A stretch of 64,000 nucleotides of DNA from Rhodococcus pseudokoreensis (GTDB lineage Bacteria; Actinomycetota; Actinomycetes; Mycobacteriales; Mycobacteriaceae). The stretch is taken from assembly GCF_017068395.1 (NCBI RefSeq), contig NZ_CP070614.1, positions 404,865 through 468,864 on the forward strand. Direction: 5' to 3'. How positions within the stretch are numbered: position 1 is the stretch's first letter; every line of letters starts with the position of its first letter. The translations under genes were made by a program, and so were the position numbers. This document shows positions 7,957-17,018 of the stretch, piece after piece. The notes under the pieces were generated by a model. It worked only from the letters and a program-made list of their open reading frames with translations. It did no database searches and was not told the origin of the DNA.

Positions 7957-9147
7957 ATGAAGAAGCGACAGTCGGTAATCGATTCTGGTCCACTTTCGTT
8001 GTATGCATTGGGGTTTGGGAAGAAGCTCGAAAGCAGGGGCTATGCACCGGACTCGGTTCGTTGGAGGTTGCGGCAGCTCGCAGCACTGGATCGGTGGTTG
8101 CGCGAGCATCGTCTGGCCGCCGGCGATCTCGATGCCGCGTGCGTGGATCGGTTGGTTGCGGACCGACGGGCGGCGGGGCGAACGACATTGGTGGCAGTGG
8201 CGAACTTTTCGGTTCCGATCGCATATCTGCGCGAGATCGGCGTTGTACCGGAGGTCTCATCGCAGTCGGATCCGGTCACACAGATTCTCGAGCGGTATCG
8301 CAGATATCTGGTCACCGAACGTGGTCTTGTCGCGAGTTCGATATCGGTCAACCTCCGTGTCGCCGAAGTCTTCTGCAGGAAACGAGATCTCCGGTTGGAG
8401 GAGCTGTCGGCAGCCGAGGTCACCGCCTATATTGTGGCGATCTCCACACGCTCGAGCATCGGGTGGTCGAAGAAGACGGTGAGTGCGTTGGCCTCGTTTC
8501 TGCGGTTCCTCCACGCCGTTGGCGTCACCGCCCAACCGCTTGCCGCGGCATTGCCGAAGCTCGCCGGACACCGTCGCACCGTGCCATGTGAACTCGACGA
8601 ATCAGATTTCGCACGCCTGCTCGGGGGCTGCGACTGCAGCCGCGACGTCGGGTTACGCGACTGTGCGATCTTGACGGTTCTCTGGCGGCTGGGACTGCGC
8701 CGTGCTGAAGTGGCCGGGTTGAGGGTCGATGACATCGACTGGCGGCGTGGTGAAATCACGATCCGAGGAAAAGGCAACCGCCACGAGCTTCTCCCGATCC
8801 CCATCGACGTCGGTGACGCAATCGTGCGGTACCTGCACGATGGTCATCGTCGGGTCCCGCCGGGCTGCCGTGCGTTGTTCGTTCAGGTGAGAGCACCGGA
8901 GGGCGCGATGAGCCCCGACGGTGTGGGTGACGTGGTGGCACGCGTGTCCCGCCGCGTGGGACTACCCGCGATGAGTGCGCATCGGCTCCGGCACGGCACC
9001 GCGACCCAGCTGGTGCGCAACGGCGCGTCCTGGCCCGAGATCGCCCAGGTCATGCGGCACCGCACCGTCGCGGTCACTGCGTCCTATGCCACCGTCGACC
9101 CTGCGCTCACGAGCGAGTTGGCGCGCCCCTGGCCGGGTGCGCTATGA
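7957..9147 (+). CDS. RIT tyrosine recombinase A
   Basis: A 396-residue site-specific recombinase. The N-terminal half is the SAM-like core-binding domain; the catalytic domain shows the first arginine in LWRLGLRRAEVAGLRVDDI, then SAHRLRHGTATQL with the His-x-x-Arg pair, MRHRTVAVTASYA with the third conserved basic position and the tyrosine nucleophile. A strong GAGGAGG precedes the ATG. Its stop overlaps the start of recombinase B (ATGA). In RIT elements all three recombinases are thought to be needed for movement; the exact role of each is not known. Confidence 0.9.
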   Translation: MKKRQSVIDSGPLSLYALGFGKKLESRGYAPDSVRWRLRQLAALDRWLREHRLAAGDLDAACVDRLVADRRAAGRTTLVAVANFSVPIAYLREIGVVPEVSSQSDPVTQILERYRRYLVTERGLVASSISVNLRVAEVFCRKRDLRLEELSAAEVTAYIVAISTRSSIGWSKKTVSALASFLRFLHAVGVTAQPLAAALPKLAGHRRTVPCELDESDFARLLGGCDCSRDVGLRDCAILTVLWRLGLRRAEVAGLRVDDIDWRRGEITIRGKGNRHELLPIPIDVGDAIVRYLHDGHRRVPPGCRALFVQVRAPEGAMSPDGVGDVVARVSRRVGLPAMSAHRLRHGTATQLVRNGASWPEIAQVMRHRTVAVTASYATVDPALTSELARPWPGAL

Positions 9148-10067
9148 CCGACGTTGCCGCCGCGGTCGACTCCTATCTCGCCATGCGTCGCGGTGTGGGC
9201 TTCGCGCTCGTCGATGCCGGATCGTTGTTGCCGGACTTCGTCGGCTACCTGCACCACAACGGCGCTGAACATGTCAGCACCGAACTGGCCGTCGCATGGG
9301 CAATCCAGCCCGTGAACGCCGGGCCGATCTGGTGGCGTCAACGGCTGGGGATCGTGCGCGGCTTCGCCGAGTACCTGCGCACCATCGATCCGGACACCGA
9401 GGTGCCGCCACGTGACCTGCTACCGGCACGGCAGCAGCGGGTTGCGCCGTACTTGTATTCCGCCGCCGACATCGCGGCGCTGATGGCGGCCGCCCGGGCC
9501 CTGAACCCGCCGCTGCGTGCCGCGACCTACGAGACGTTCATCGGGTTGCTTTCGGTCACCGGCCTACGACTGGGAGAAGCTCTCGCGCTCAACCGCGACG
9601 ACCTGGACAAGAAGCGATTACTGCTCATTGTCCGGCACGCCAAGCGAGGAGGCCGAAATATACCTTTGCACGAGACGACCTTTCGTGCCCTGCAACACTA
9701 TTTCGAGGGTGTCGACCGTTGCTTCCCGCAACCCGTGTCACCGTCGGTATTCGTTTCGATCCGAGGCACTCGGATGAACAAAGACTCGATACACGCGACG
9801 TTTCCCGCCCTGATCGACAGGGCCGGGCTGACCGGGCGCGGACAACGACCCCGGCCCCGGATTCACGACCTCCGTCATACCTTCGCGGTTCGCCAACTGG
9901 TCGACTGGCACCAACAGCACGCCGACGTCGATGCCCGAATACCACTGCTGTCGGCTGTTCTCGGGCACAGTGATCCCGCATCCACGTACTGGTATCTCGA
10001 AGCCGCACCCGAACTCTTCGCCATCGTCGGAAGGCGCCTCGAAGACTTCCTCGGAGAACTGCCATGA
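9144..10067 (+). CDS. RIT tyrosine recombinase B
   Basis: A 307-residue tyrosine recombinase. Catalytic landmarks are VTGLRLGEALALNRDDL (Arg I), RIHDLRHTFAVRQL (His-x-x-Arg), LLSAVLGHSDPASTYWYLEA (His/Trp position and the tyrosine). It starts within the stop codon of A and ends overlapping the start of C, a translational coupling typical of RIT trios. It is the shortest of the three. Confidence 0.9.
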   Translation: MTDVAAAVDSYLAMRRGVGFALVDAGSLLPDFVGYLHHNGAEHVSTELAVAWAIQPVNAGPIWWRQRLGIVRGFAEYLRTIDPDTEVPPRDLLPARQQRVAPYLYSAADIAALMAAARALNPPLRAATYETFIGLLSVTGLRLGEALALNRDDLDKKRLLLIVRHAKRGGRNIPLHETTFRALQHYFEGVDRCFPQPVSPSVFVSIRGTRMNKDSIHATFPALIDRAGLTGRGQRPRPRIHDLRHTFAVRQLVDWHQQHADVDARIPLLSAVLGHSDPASTYWYLEAAPELFAIVGRRLEDFLGELP

Positions 10068-11053
10068 GCCCCCTCGCACCCACCCTGCAGAAGTTCTTCA
10101 CTGACCGCCTTCTCACCCAACGGCAGGTCAGCCCGGCCACCGTCGCCGCCTACCGTGACACGTTCCGGCTGCTCCTCGGATTCATCGCCGACAGAAAGAA
10201 GCTCGCTCCGGCGAGCTTCGACTTCACCGACCTCGACGCCCCGACGATCGGCGCGTTCCTCACCCATCTGGAAAACGAGCGGGGAAACAGCATACGGACC
10301 CGCAACGCCCGCCTCGCCGCGATCCATTCGCTGTTCAGGTTCGCCGCGCTCGAGCACCCCGAAAATGCCGAACTGATCTCGCGTGTCCTATCGATCCCAC
10401 AAAAACGGTTTGATCGAGCAATCGTTGCGTTCCTCACCAAAGAAGAGGCCGAGGCGATCCTCGCCGTTCCCGACCGAGACACCTGGATCGGTCGCCGCGA
10501 CCACGCGCTCCTCACCGTCGCAGTCCAAACCGGTTTACGTGTCGCCGAACTCACCGGTCTACGCCGCGAGGACGTGGTGCTGACAACCGGGCCTCACGTT
10601 CGATGTCGCGGCAAGGGCCGAAAACAGCGATCCACGCCTTTGACCGCCGGCGCCGTCACCACGCTGCGAGAGTGGTTGAAAGCACATGACGCCCAACCCG
10701 ACTCCCCACTGTTCCCGAGCCGACATGGCACACCGCTGAGCACCGATGCCGTTGAATGGCTGGTGAACAAACACGCCACCGCCGCGGCATCTCACTGCCA
10801 ATCGTTGGCGACCAGACGAATCACCCCTCACGTCCTTCGCCACAGCGCCGCGATGTTCTTACGCGAAGCAGGCGTCGACATCTCGGTGATCGCGCTGTGG
10901 CTCGGGCACGAAAGCATCGCCTCCACACAGATCTATATGCACGCCGACCTCGCGGTCAAGCAACGCGCCCTGGACAGGTCCACACCTCCAGAAGTGACTC
11001 CGAACCGCTACAGACCTTCCGACTCACTGCTTGCCTACCTCGACACACTCTGA
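10064..11053 (+). CDS. RIT tyrosine recombinase C
   Basis: A 329-residue XerC/D-like recombinase: an N-terminal SAM-like domain (FLTHLENERGNS...), then QTGLRVAELTGLRREDV, TPHVLRHSAAMFLREAGVD and LGHESIASTQIYMHADLAVK with the active-site tyrosine. All catalytic residues are present. It is the most XerD-like of the trio. The gene ends about 70 bases before the right terminal repeat. Confidence 0.9.
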   Translation: MSPLAPTLQKFFTDRLLTQRQVSPATVAAYRDTFRLLLGFIADRKKLAPASFDFTDLDAPTIGAFLTHLENERGNSIRTRNARLAAIHSLFRFAALEHPENAELISRVLSIPQKRFDRAIVAFLTKEEAEAILAVPDRDTWIGRRDHALLTVAVQTGLRVAELTGLRREDVVLTTGPHVRCRGKGRKQRSTPLTAGAVTTLREWLKAHDAQPDSPLFPSRHGTPLSTDAVEWLVNKHATAAASHCQSLATRRITPHVLRHSAAMFLREAGVDISVIALWLGHESIASTQIYMHADLAVKQRALDRSTPPEVTPNRYRPSDSLLAYLDTL

Positions 11054-11120
11054 ATTATGCCGAACCGTTCAGCCCGCGGTAGTCCTCCGACCAGCACGAA
11101 CCCGCCCATTCGGGTTCGGG

Positions 11121-11149
11121 CTCGGCATAATCACACACCCGGCATAATC
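11121..11149 (-). repeat. RIT terminal inverted repeat, right
   Basis: Exact inverted copy of 7807-7835. Between recombinase C and this repeat, 11070-11120 is the inverted counterpart of the block inside the left repeat. Confidence 0.85.
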
Positions 11150-11150
11150 C

Positions 11151-11839
11151 GAATAGGGGTTGTCGTTGGATACTCGCGGCCGAGAATGCGAGCGGGTGAC
11201 CTCGAGATCGGCGAGCAGGGTGGCGACGGTCTTGCTGGTCATCGAGGTTCCCCGGTCGGCGTGCACGACGTTCGGTATTCCGTGCACAGCAAAGGTTTCG
11301 GTCATCATCTCGGCAGCGAGTAGCCCCGACTCGTGGGTCTGGACGTGGGCGCCGACGATGTAGCGGGAGAAGATGTCGATCATCACGTACGCGTCGAAAT
11401 ACGTGCCCTTGACTGGGCCCGGAAGTTTAGTGATGTCCCACGAGTACACCTCCCGCGGTGCGGTCGCCACCAGTTCCGGACAGGCCCGGGCGGGGTGGCG
11501 GGCCTGCCGTCGACGGTCGGTGACCTGCGCGTTTTCGCGCAGTATCCGATACATCGTCGAGACCGAGCAAAGGTAGATGCCCTCGTCGAGGAGTTGGGCA
11601 TAGACCTCGGCCGGGGCTCGGTCGACGAACCGGTCACTGTCGAGAACGTCGAGGACAGTCCGGCGTTCGGCGTCGGTGAGCTTGTTCTCCGGGGTGCGCG
11701 TGACTGCGGCGGCGGTCGAATCCGGTGCCGCGGGCCGGGCCTTGTCTCGTGCTGCGGTGGATCGAATGATCCCCGTCAGTCTGGTTGCATCCCTTGTTTT
11801 TACACCGGAATCGGTGAGTTCGTGGTGGGTGCGCATCAA
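11151..11839 (-). pseudogene. IS3 transposase orfB, 5' fragment
   Basis: Minus-strand frame with the helical N-terminal region (ERRTVLDVLDSDRFVDRAPAEVYAQLLDEG, a start typical of IS3 orfB), then the integrase core: YSWDITKLPGPVKGTYFDAYVMIDIFSRYIVGAHV with the first catalytic aspartate and VVHADRGTSMTSKT with the second. It stops making sense after SNDNPYS, where RIT sequence begins and continues the frame for 26 foreign residues. The 3' part is at 7434-7780. Confidence 0.85.
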
Positions 11840-11875
11840 CGTTTCTTGCGCTGCTCGTCCACATCCGCGCTCTCT

Positions 11876-12271
11876 TCAGAGTTGCTCCAAGAGCGAATGT
11901 GCTTTTCCCATGATTTCCAGCGCAGTCTCGGTGGTGGCCAGTCGCTTGTTCGCTCTCTCCAACTCGCGTTTGAGGCGTGCGATCTCGGCCTGCTCGGTGG
12001 TGAGTTTGCCGATCTTGTCGCCGGGCTTCTTTCCGTCGAGGACGCCGGCATCGCGTTGTTTGCGCCACTCGCTGATCAGGGACGAGTACAGGCCTTCGCG
12101 GCGCAGGTACGCGCCTCCGCCGTTGCTCTCGCAGGCCTGTTCATAGGCGGTCAGGTGGGCGAGCTTGTCAGCGGCGCTGAAGGCGCGTCGTCGCTGCGGG
12201 CCGTCGGCGCGTGGGTGCGAGGGGTCCATCCGGACATTGTCCTCGACCAGAACCGTGGGGGAAATCGTCAT
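11876..12271 (-). CDS. IS3 transposase orfA
   Basis: A 131-residue protein with a helix-turn-helix region (RRAFSAADKLAHLTAYEQACE...YSSLISEWRKQRDAG) and a leucine-zipper-like tail (EQAEIARLKRELERANKRLATTETALEIMGKAH). This is the usual DNA-binding orfA of IS3 elements, normally joined to orfB by -1 frameshifting. ATG 12229 is an alternative start. The downstream partner is broken by the RIT insertion. Confidence 0.75.
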   Translation of the reverse strand: MTISPTVLVEDNVRMDPSHPRADGPQRRRAFSAADKLAHLTAYEQACESNGGGAYLRREGLYSSLISEWRKQRDAGVLDGKKPGDKIGKLTTEQAEIARLKRELERANKRLATTETALEIMGKAHSLLEQL

Positions 12272-12309
12272 CGCGGGTTGATCCGTATCTCGCCCTGCAG
12301 GCGGGTTTG

Positions 12310-12740
12310 CTGTGAACCACTGGACTCAACTCACCCTGACACCCAGGGAGACGGTACTTCACCGTGTTTCGGCGGGCATTCAGTAGTGCTGCTGCGCGAA
12401 CGTAGTTTTCACCGGTTTGGAAGAACACGCGCCAGGACCCAGTCCTTGGTGATGTCGAGCTGAGTGACGACCAGTGAGACCGCGCGCATGCCGCGATCCC
12501 GATAGCAGGTGACGGTCCGTTGAGCCGAGGGCGCTGCCGCCGCGGCGACGTCGTGTGCGGCTTTGTGCCTACCGGTGAGAGCGCGCGAATCCAACCGCGT
12601 GTGGGGGGCCCGACAGCCATCCGGTATCGGCCTGAGTGCTCGCTGCGGGCCCGCAGCAGAGTCATGGCTCGTCCTGTGGCCGTGGATGCGACGGGCATCG
12701 AGATCCACATCGTGGAGCTGTCGGCCATCTGCAGCAGTGG
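12310..12740 (-). pseudogene. Decayed C-terminal part of a PucR-type regulator
   Basis: Minus-strand pieces in two frames resemble the end of PucR/CdaR regulators: a segment like 'RHKAAHDVAAAAAPSAQRTVTCYRD' with the 'AVSL' strand from the GGDEF-like domain, then the helix-turn-helix signature YVRAAALLNARRNTVKYRL. The order is right for the family but indels separate the pieces and the N-terminal sensor is missing. PucR regulators often control catabolic genes, so this may be the remnant of a pathway regulator cut by the neighbouring IS3 fragment. Confidence 0.5.
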
Positions 12741-12789
12741 TCGTCCCGTTGCACCGCACGCGGTCTCGATGGTCTGGACGAACCAGTGT

Positions 12790-13025
12790 TCTCCGGAGTT
12801 GCTTGACCTCGTAGCTCAACGCATCGTCCGCAACGGTCGACGGTGCCTGCCCCGGACGTCGTCCGCCTCAATCCAGTTCCGCAACGTCGCGGGCTTGATA
12901 TCGAGCAACTCGCCGACATGACGTCGAGCGCCAATCTTCGACCCACCGTGCTCACCGAGTCGGTCCCGATACATACGCACGGCCCGCTCACGGGTCTCGG
13001 CGTCGTACTTCTTGGGTGTAGACAT
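12790..13025 (-). pseudogene. IS3-type orfA fragment
   Basis: Minus-strand start MSTPKKYDAETRERAVRMYRD followed by HVGELLDIKPATLRNWIEAD is the typical N-terminus of an IS3 orfA. A few residues like SYEVKQLRR follow in another frame, after which the sequence becomes the PucR-like remnant. No orfB is linked to it. It differs from the orfA at 11876-12271, so it is a separate IS. Confidence 0.7.
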
Positions 13026-13108
13026 GGAAACATTCTCCTTGTTGAATCAGGAGTCTCCGGCTCGCCCAGTACGATTCAGTCGTGCGAGTGCGAGTGCGCG
13101 TTCATCGG

Positions 13109-13723
13109 TCAGGCATCCCCGATACTTGCGTCGATCATCGCGTGCGTGCCGCATTCGCCGAGACCGACAACTTGGGCCCGGGGAAAGGGGTATCCATTCC
13201 GCGGTTGCTCAGCCCTCGCTCGAAGACCTCGGCGTTGTCGGTGGCGTCGGGGACGTCGATCTGAACTCCGTCGATGGCCATCAACCGCAGTTCCCGGAGC
13301 CATGCGCGGGGGGTTCTGGGCCGGCGAGGGGTTCGGCGATGCGCGCATAGAGTTCGCGGAGTGGTGCCTCGCCGAGCCGGGCGCGCGCTTTGCACAATGC
13401 GGACGAGGTTGGCACGTGTCAGTCGTCGTCCCATGATCGCAGGAACCGCAGCCCGTCGACGAGCTTGCGCATCACTTCCTCGTACGCATCGCCCGTAGAA
13501 CAATGTCATGGCCAGCACGAAGTAGATGACCACTCGCGCCCGGTAGCAGCCAGCGGCGCGGCTCGACCCTCCCGGTCTCGGCCAGCACCTCGTCGACCAG
13601 ATCGCGGTGGACGATGCGGGTAAGGACACCGAGGCCGATACGGTCTGTCAACCGCCCACCATCGCCTGTTTCTCGAATGCCCGCCACGGATGCAGGGTAG
13701 TCGCGAATTATACTGCTGCACAA
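13109..13723 (-). pseudogene. IS4-family transposase remnant
   Basis: Minus-strand pieces in several frames give RLTDRIGLGVLTRIVHRDLVDEVLAETGRVE (start), RARVVIYFVLAMTLFYG, and AWLRELRLMAIDGVQIDVPDATDNAEVFERG with the first catalytic aspartate of IS4-type DDE transposases. The second and third catalytic motifs are missing: the element is both frameshifted and cut at about 13110. Confidence 0.7.
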
Positions 13724-13939
13724 TAATTATAGCGTCGACTCTGGGACACGAGCTCGGGGTGGGGGAGCGAATCATCCTCGCGGAATCGGGCGACTTTCCG
13801 TGATCATCGAGTGGGGATGGGACGACATGCTAACGGTACCGCCACGGCACGAGATGACACTTCCTCGTTATCTACCAGTCGATTCCGACCGCAGACTCGG
13901 TGTTGCACTCACGGAATCGAACTACCGACTTGCTGCCGA

Positions 13940-14035
13940 CGCGCTTTGCTGCAGCGAGCGTGCGGACTAAGGATCGGTGAACTGCTCGACCTCGAGCTGG
14001 ACTGCGTCCACGAAATGCCCGGGCAAGGATCATGA
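13940..14035 (+). pseudogene. Tyrosine recombinase fragment
   Basis: A short stretch reading ACGLRIGELLDLELDCVHEMPGQG matches the first catalytic arginine region of plasmid-type tyrosine recombinases. Nothing else of the gene is left. The preceding 200 bases (13724-13939) show no gene. Confidence 0.5.
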
Positions 14036-14262
14036 CTGAAAACCCCGGAAACTGACAACGATCGAGAGTGAGACAATTAACCGGGCTCCACGCGCCCTGA
14101 GCCACTCAAAGCCCCGACTCGACTGTGGGGGGCAGTCCTGTCGTTCGGGGCGATGGGTAGGTAGCTCGGGTTGATCGTCACCCCGCGAAACCCGCAGCGG
14201 TGCCATCGTAGTGCTGTCGATGGCACCCGGTGGGAACTGGTGCGTGAGGAAGTCGACGAACG

Positions 14263-14499
14263 TCATTCCTGCTCGGGGAACAGCTTCTCCGAGTACCCGA
14301 AGTAGCTCAGTCCGAGAAACAAGTAGTAGTCGGCCATCTGCAGAGCCCGGCCGACTGCCGGGGAAGACGCGGTTGCCCGTTCGCGCTGCAGCGCGCGTCG
14401 CACCTCGAGCAGTCGCTCGAGCTGATCAGCGTCCACCCCGGATGGCAGCGGGCTGGTATAGGTGTCGGATAGTGTCGTCATATCTGAGTTCCCGTTCAC
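14263..14499 (-). CDS. Small protein of unknown function at the end of the acyl-CoA operon
   Basis: A 78-residue protein starting with a GTG that overlaps the stop of the CoA-ligase gene (GTGA); an ATG at 14481 is an alternative. The middle has helix-forming LERLLEVRRALQRERATAS and the end YYLFLGLSYFGYSEKLFPEQE is rich in aromatic residues. No known family recognised. Tight coupling suggests it assists the ligase or belongs to the same pathway. Confidence 0.5.
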   Translation of the reverse strand: MNGNSDMTTLSDTYTSPLPSGVDADQLERLLEVRRALQRERATASSPAVGRALQMADYYLFLGLSYFGYSEKLFPEQE

Positions 14500-15875
14500 T
14501 TCTGGCCGAGGGTGATGGTCGGCCGCTCGGCGTCGGTCCGATGGTCGAAGATCCGCTTGGTCTTGAGCTCGTAGCGGGGCAGAGTTTCGGCGGGCAGGAC
14601 TTCGGTCTCGAGGCGCACCCCGAGGCAGTCTCGTAAGTGCGCGTTGAGGTGTCGCTCAAGTTCACCGTGTTCGATGTGCGTCTCCGGGTGGGCCTCGACC
14701 TTGACGAGCATCCGGTCGAAGCCGGATGCTCGTGAGATGTGCAGCTCGTAGTGGCTGGTCAGCCCGGCAACGTCTCCTAGGAGGTTCTCGACAGCGGTCG
14801 GGTAGACGTTCACGCCGCGGATGGTCACCATGTAGTCCGCGCGACCGAGTACCACGCCCGGCAGGTGCGCGAAGTTCCAGCCGCAGCGATGGTCCGGTCG
14901 TGATGTGCGGCGGACCAGGTCGTGTGTGCGGTACTTGATGAATGGTTGGCTGAAGTGGGTGTAGCTTGTGATGACGTGCTCGCCGACGGCGTCTTCTTGG
15001 AGTAGCGGCACTCCGGTCTGCGGGTCCGCGACGTAGGAGTGACAGACATCTTCAATGATATGAACGCCCCCGCCCCATTTCTTGCAGGACTGGCCGATCA
15101 TCAGCGCCTCGCCCACGCCGTAGGCGTCCATGACCATGTCACCGACCCCCCATATCTCGCCGATGTGCTCGCGGGTGGCCGGGATCGACAGTCCCGCCTC
15201 TCCACCCCCGGCGACCATGCGTACCCCTGAGTCGCGCAGATCGACTCCCATGCCGAGCGCGACCTCGGCCAGATGTAGGAGGTAGGTGGGTGTCGCGACG
15301 ACGATGGTCGGCTTGAGTTTGACGATCTGCTTGATGCGGTCCTCGGTGCTGAGCCCACCGCCGGAGATGATCTGCAGGCCGAAGTCGCGGGCACCCCAGT
15401 AGAAGCTCCACAGTCCGATCCAGTTGCCCCAGTTGAAGCAGAAGTACATCGAGTCGCCGGGGACCATGCCGTAGTCGTGCAGCGCATAGCAGTACTGGGA
15501 GCCTGCTTTCTGCATCTCGTACTGCGAGAACGTCTCGTTCATGAAGTGTCCGGTCGTGCCGGTCGTGTGGAAGTACTGCTGCCAGTGCTCCGGGCCCAAC
15601 GCGACCCCGCCGAACCCGTTCGGGCTCGCATCCTGATCGGCCAGGTAGTCCGGTTTGTCGGTGAACGGCAGCTTGTGATGGAAATCGTCCCAGGTCACGA
15701 TGTCGGACGGCTTCACCGCTGCTTGGTCGTACAGACGTCGGTGCAGCGGTGACGCCTCGTAGGCCCACGCCACCATGTTTCGGATCTTGGACAGGTGGAT
15801 CGCGTCGAGTTCTTCGCGGGACGCGGTCTGCGTCTGGCTGTTCCAGAAGGTCTTGTCCTCCAGCGGCGTGGTCAT
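14496..15875 (-). CDS. PaaK-like AMP-forming acyl/aryl-CoA ligase
   Basis: A 459-residue protein of the phenylacetate-CoA ligase branch of adenylate-forming enzymes. Visible landmarks are the P-loop-like FHTTGTTGHFMNE (about 105-117), the adenine-site region MDAYGVGEALMIGQS, the hinge-proximal KYRTHDLVRR and GRADYMVTIRGVNVYPTAVEN, and a C-terminal domain with the late lysine in YELKTKRIFDHR. It activates a carboxylic acid to its CoA thioester with ATP. The start at 15875 follows AGGAGAG; a longer frame reaching 15950 overlaps the upstream gene. It sits in an operon with a crotonase and two MaoC-like hydratases, pointing to a CoA-dependent side-chain or ring-derived acid pathway. Substrate unknown. 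Confidence 0.85.
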   Translation of the reverse strand: MTTPLEDKTFWNSQTQTASREELDAIHLSKIRNMVAWAYEASPLHRRLYDQAAVKPSDIVTWDDFHHKLPFTDKPDYLADQDASPNGFGGVALGPEHWQQYFHTTGTTGHFMNETFSQYEMQKAGSQYCYALHDYGMVPGDSMYFCFNWGNWIGLWSFYWGARDFGLQIISGGGLSTEDRIKQIVKLKPTIVVATPTYLLHLAEVALGMGVDLRDSGVRMVAGGGEAGLSIPATREHIGEIWGVGDMVMDAYGVGEALMIGQSCKKWGGGVHIIEDVCHSYVADPQTGVPLLQEDAVGEHVITSYTHFSQPFIKYRTHDLVRRTSRPDHRCGWNFAHLPGVVLGRADYMVTIRGVNVYPTAVENLLGDVAGLTSHYELHISRASGFDRMLVKVEAHPETHIEHGELERHLNAHLRDCLGVRLETEVLPAETLPRYELKTKRIFDHRTDAERPTITLGQK

Positions 15876-15885
15876 GTCGTCTCTC

Positions 15886-16677
15886 CTAACTTCCGGTCCA
15901 GTGCGGTGCGCGTTTGTCGAGAAAGGCGGCGGCGCCCTCCCGATGGTCATGGGTGCTCTTCAGCACGCTCTGGCCCAGCCGTTCGAGGCGGCGCCCGGTC
16001 TCGCTGTCGACGTCCGTGCAGGTGTTGAGCACGAGCTTGGCCATGCCGAGGGCGAGGGGTGCATGCTTGGACAGCTCACCCGCCAAGGTGAACGCGGCCG
16101 CCAAGGACTCGCCTTTGGGTACCACCCGGGTGGCTAAACCGGCGGCCTGCGCGGCTGCGGTGTCGAGCGAGCCTCCGAGCATGACGAGTTCTTTGGCGCG
16201 CCCGAGGCCGACGTGGCGCACCATCCGCGAGCAGCCGCCGGAGCCTGGGATGAGACCGACTCGGCCCTCTGGCATGACGAGGCGGGAGCTCTCCCCGAGG
16301 ACACGAAAGTCACAGGAGAGGGCGAGTTCGAAGCCCCCGCCGGCAGCGACACCGTCGATGGCGGCGATGACGGGCACCTCGATCGCCTCGATGGTGTCGA
16401 AGACGTCGTGGATGCCGCGTGCGACTGCACGAAAGCCGCGGGTGCCCAGGGAGGTTAGGTCCCCCATGTCGCTGACGTCCTCGCCTGCGGAGAACCCTCG
16501 GCCGGAGCCGGTCAAGATCAGGACGCGCAGGTTCGGATCGGTCGTCGCCCGGTCAACGGCGTCGCGCATCTCCGCACGCATCTGGGCGTTCCAGGCGTTG
16601 AGCCGTTCCGGGCGGTTGAGCGTGAGTACCCTAATTCCTCCATCGAGGTCCTCCTCGAGCAGGAAGTCGTAGTTCAT
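15886..16677 (-). CDS. Enoyl-CoA hydratase/isomerase (crotonase family)
   Basis: A 263-residue crotonase. It has the N-terminal strand pattern IRVLTLNRPERLNAWN, the oxyanion-hole region SGRGFSAGEDVSDMG and the second one AAIDGVAAGGGFELALSCDF, followed by PEGRVGLIPGSGG. The glutamate-like catalytic positions are present (PEGRVGL). Full length for the family. The start overlaps the MaoC gene upstream (ATGA). It probably hydrates or isomerises an enoyl-CoA made after the ligase step. Confidence 0.9.
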   Translation of the reverse strand: MNYDFLLEEDLDGGIRVLTLNRPERLNAWNAQMRAEMRDAVDRATTDPNLRVLILTGSGRGFSAGEDVSDMGDLTSLGTRGFRAVARGIHDVFDTIEAIEVPVIAAIDGVAAGGGFELALSCDFRVLGESSRLVMPEGRVGLIPGSGGCSRMVRHVGLGRAKELVMLGGSLDTAAAQAAGLATRVVPKGESLAAAFTLAGELSKHAPLALGMAKLVLNTCTDVDSETGRRLERLGQSVLKSTHDHREGAAAFLDKRAPHWTGS

Positions 16678-17018
16678 ATGTCTCTCATTTTCAGGGTTAG
16701 CGTGGCGGCCACGGTCCCGTCGGCTTTGACGACCTCGGCGCCGCCCTCGGTGGGGGTCACCATCAGGGTGTCACCTGGAAAGACCGGCGTGCGGAAGCGG
16801 ACGTCGGCCGACTCGAGGGCCTCGGCGCCGACCTGGGCGACAAGGGTGTCGATGATCAGTGCCGCGGTGAGAGGACCGTGCGCGATGACGGACGGCATGC
16901 CCGAAGCCTTCGCGAATTCCTCGTCGACGTGGATTGGGTTGAAGTCACCGACGGCGCCGGCGTAGCGAGCGATCTGCACGCGTCCGATAGCCGCGGTCGT
17001 GGTCTCGATGAGCGCCAT
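16674..17018 (-). CDS. MaoC-like dehydratase (C-terminal type hot-dog)
   Basis: A 114-residue single hot-dog protein. The motif YAGAVGDFNPIHVDEEFAKASG with the Asp/His pair and IAHGPLTAALI is the hydratase-2 signature. With the neighbouring hot-dog protein it probably forms a heteromeric enoyl-CoA hydratase of the kind used in actinobacterial steroid side-chain degradation (ChsH1/ChsH2-like pairing). It overlaps both neighbours by a few bases. Confidence 0.85.
   Translation of the reverse strand: MALIETTTAAIGRVQIARYAGAVGDFNPIHVDEEFAKASGMPSVIAHGPLTAALIIDTLVAQVGAEALESADVRFRTPVFPGDTLMVTPTEGGAEVVKADGTVAATLTLKMRDI

Larger units (their letters stand above)
7784..11150 (+). mobile_element. RIT (recombinase-in-trio) element
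   Basis: Three overlapping tyrosine recombinase genes on one strand are bounded by long inverted repeats: a 29-base perfect repeat at 7807-7835 and 11121-11149, followed inward by a second matching block (GCGGGTTCGTGCTGGTCGGA and related). The short sequence CCGAAT occurs at both edges (7778-7783 and 11149-11154), consistent with a target of up to about 6 bases. The gene trio and inverted-repeat layout match the described RIT elements. All three genes are intact, so this copy may still be active. It interrupts an IS3 transposase, which dates it as younger than that IS. Confidence 0.85.
7407..12341 (-). mobile_element. IS3-family element split by a RIT element
   Basis: The transposase frames on the minus strand (orfA 11876-12271, 5' part of orfB 11151-11839, 3' part of orfB 7434-7780) are collinear and become one IS3 element of about 1.6 kb once the inserted 3.37 kb is removed. 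Candidate terminal repeats are the related sequences starting TGTCAAGGTG at 7407 and, reversed, TGTCAGGGTG ending at 12341; both contain GAGTCCA about 14 bases in. No target duplication is evident. The insertion falls after the codons for NPYS, in the region of the second catalytic aspartate, so the transposase cannot work. Confidence 0.75.
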
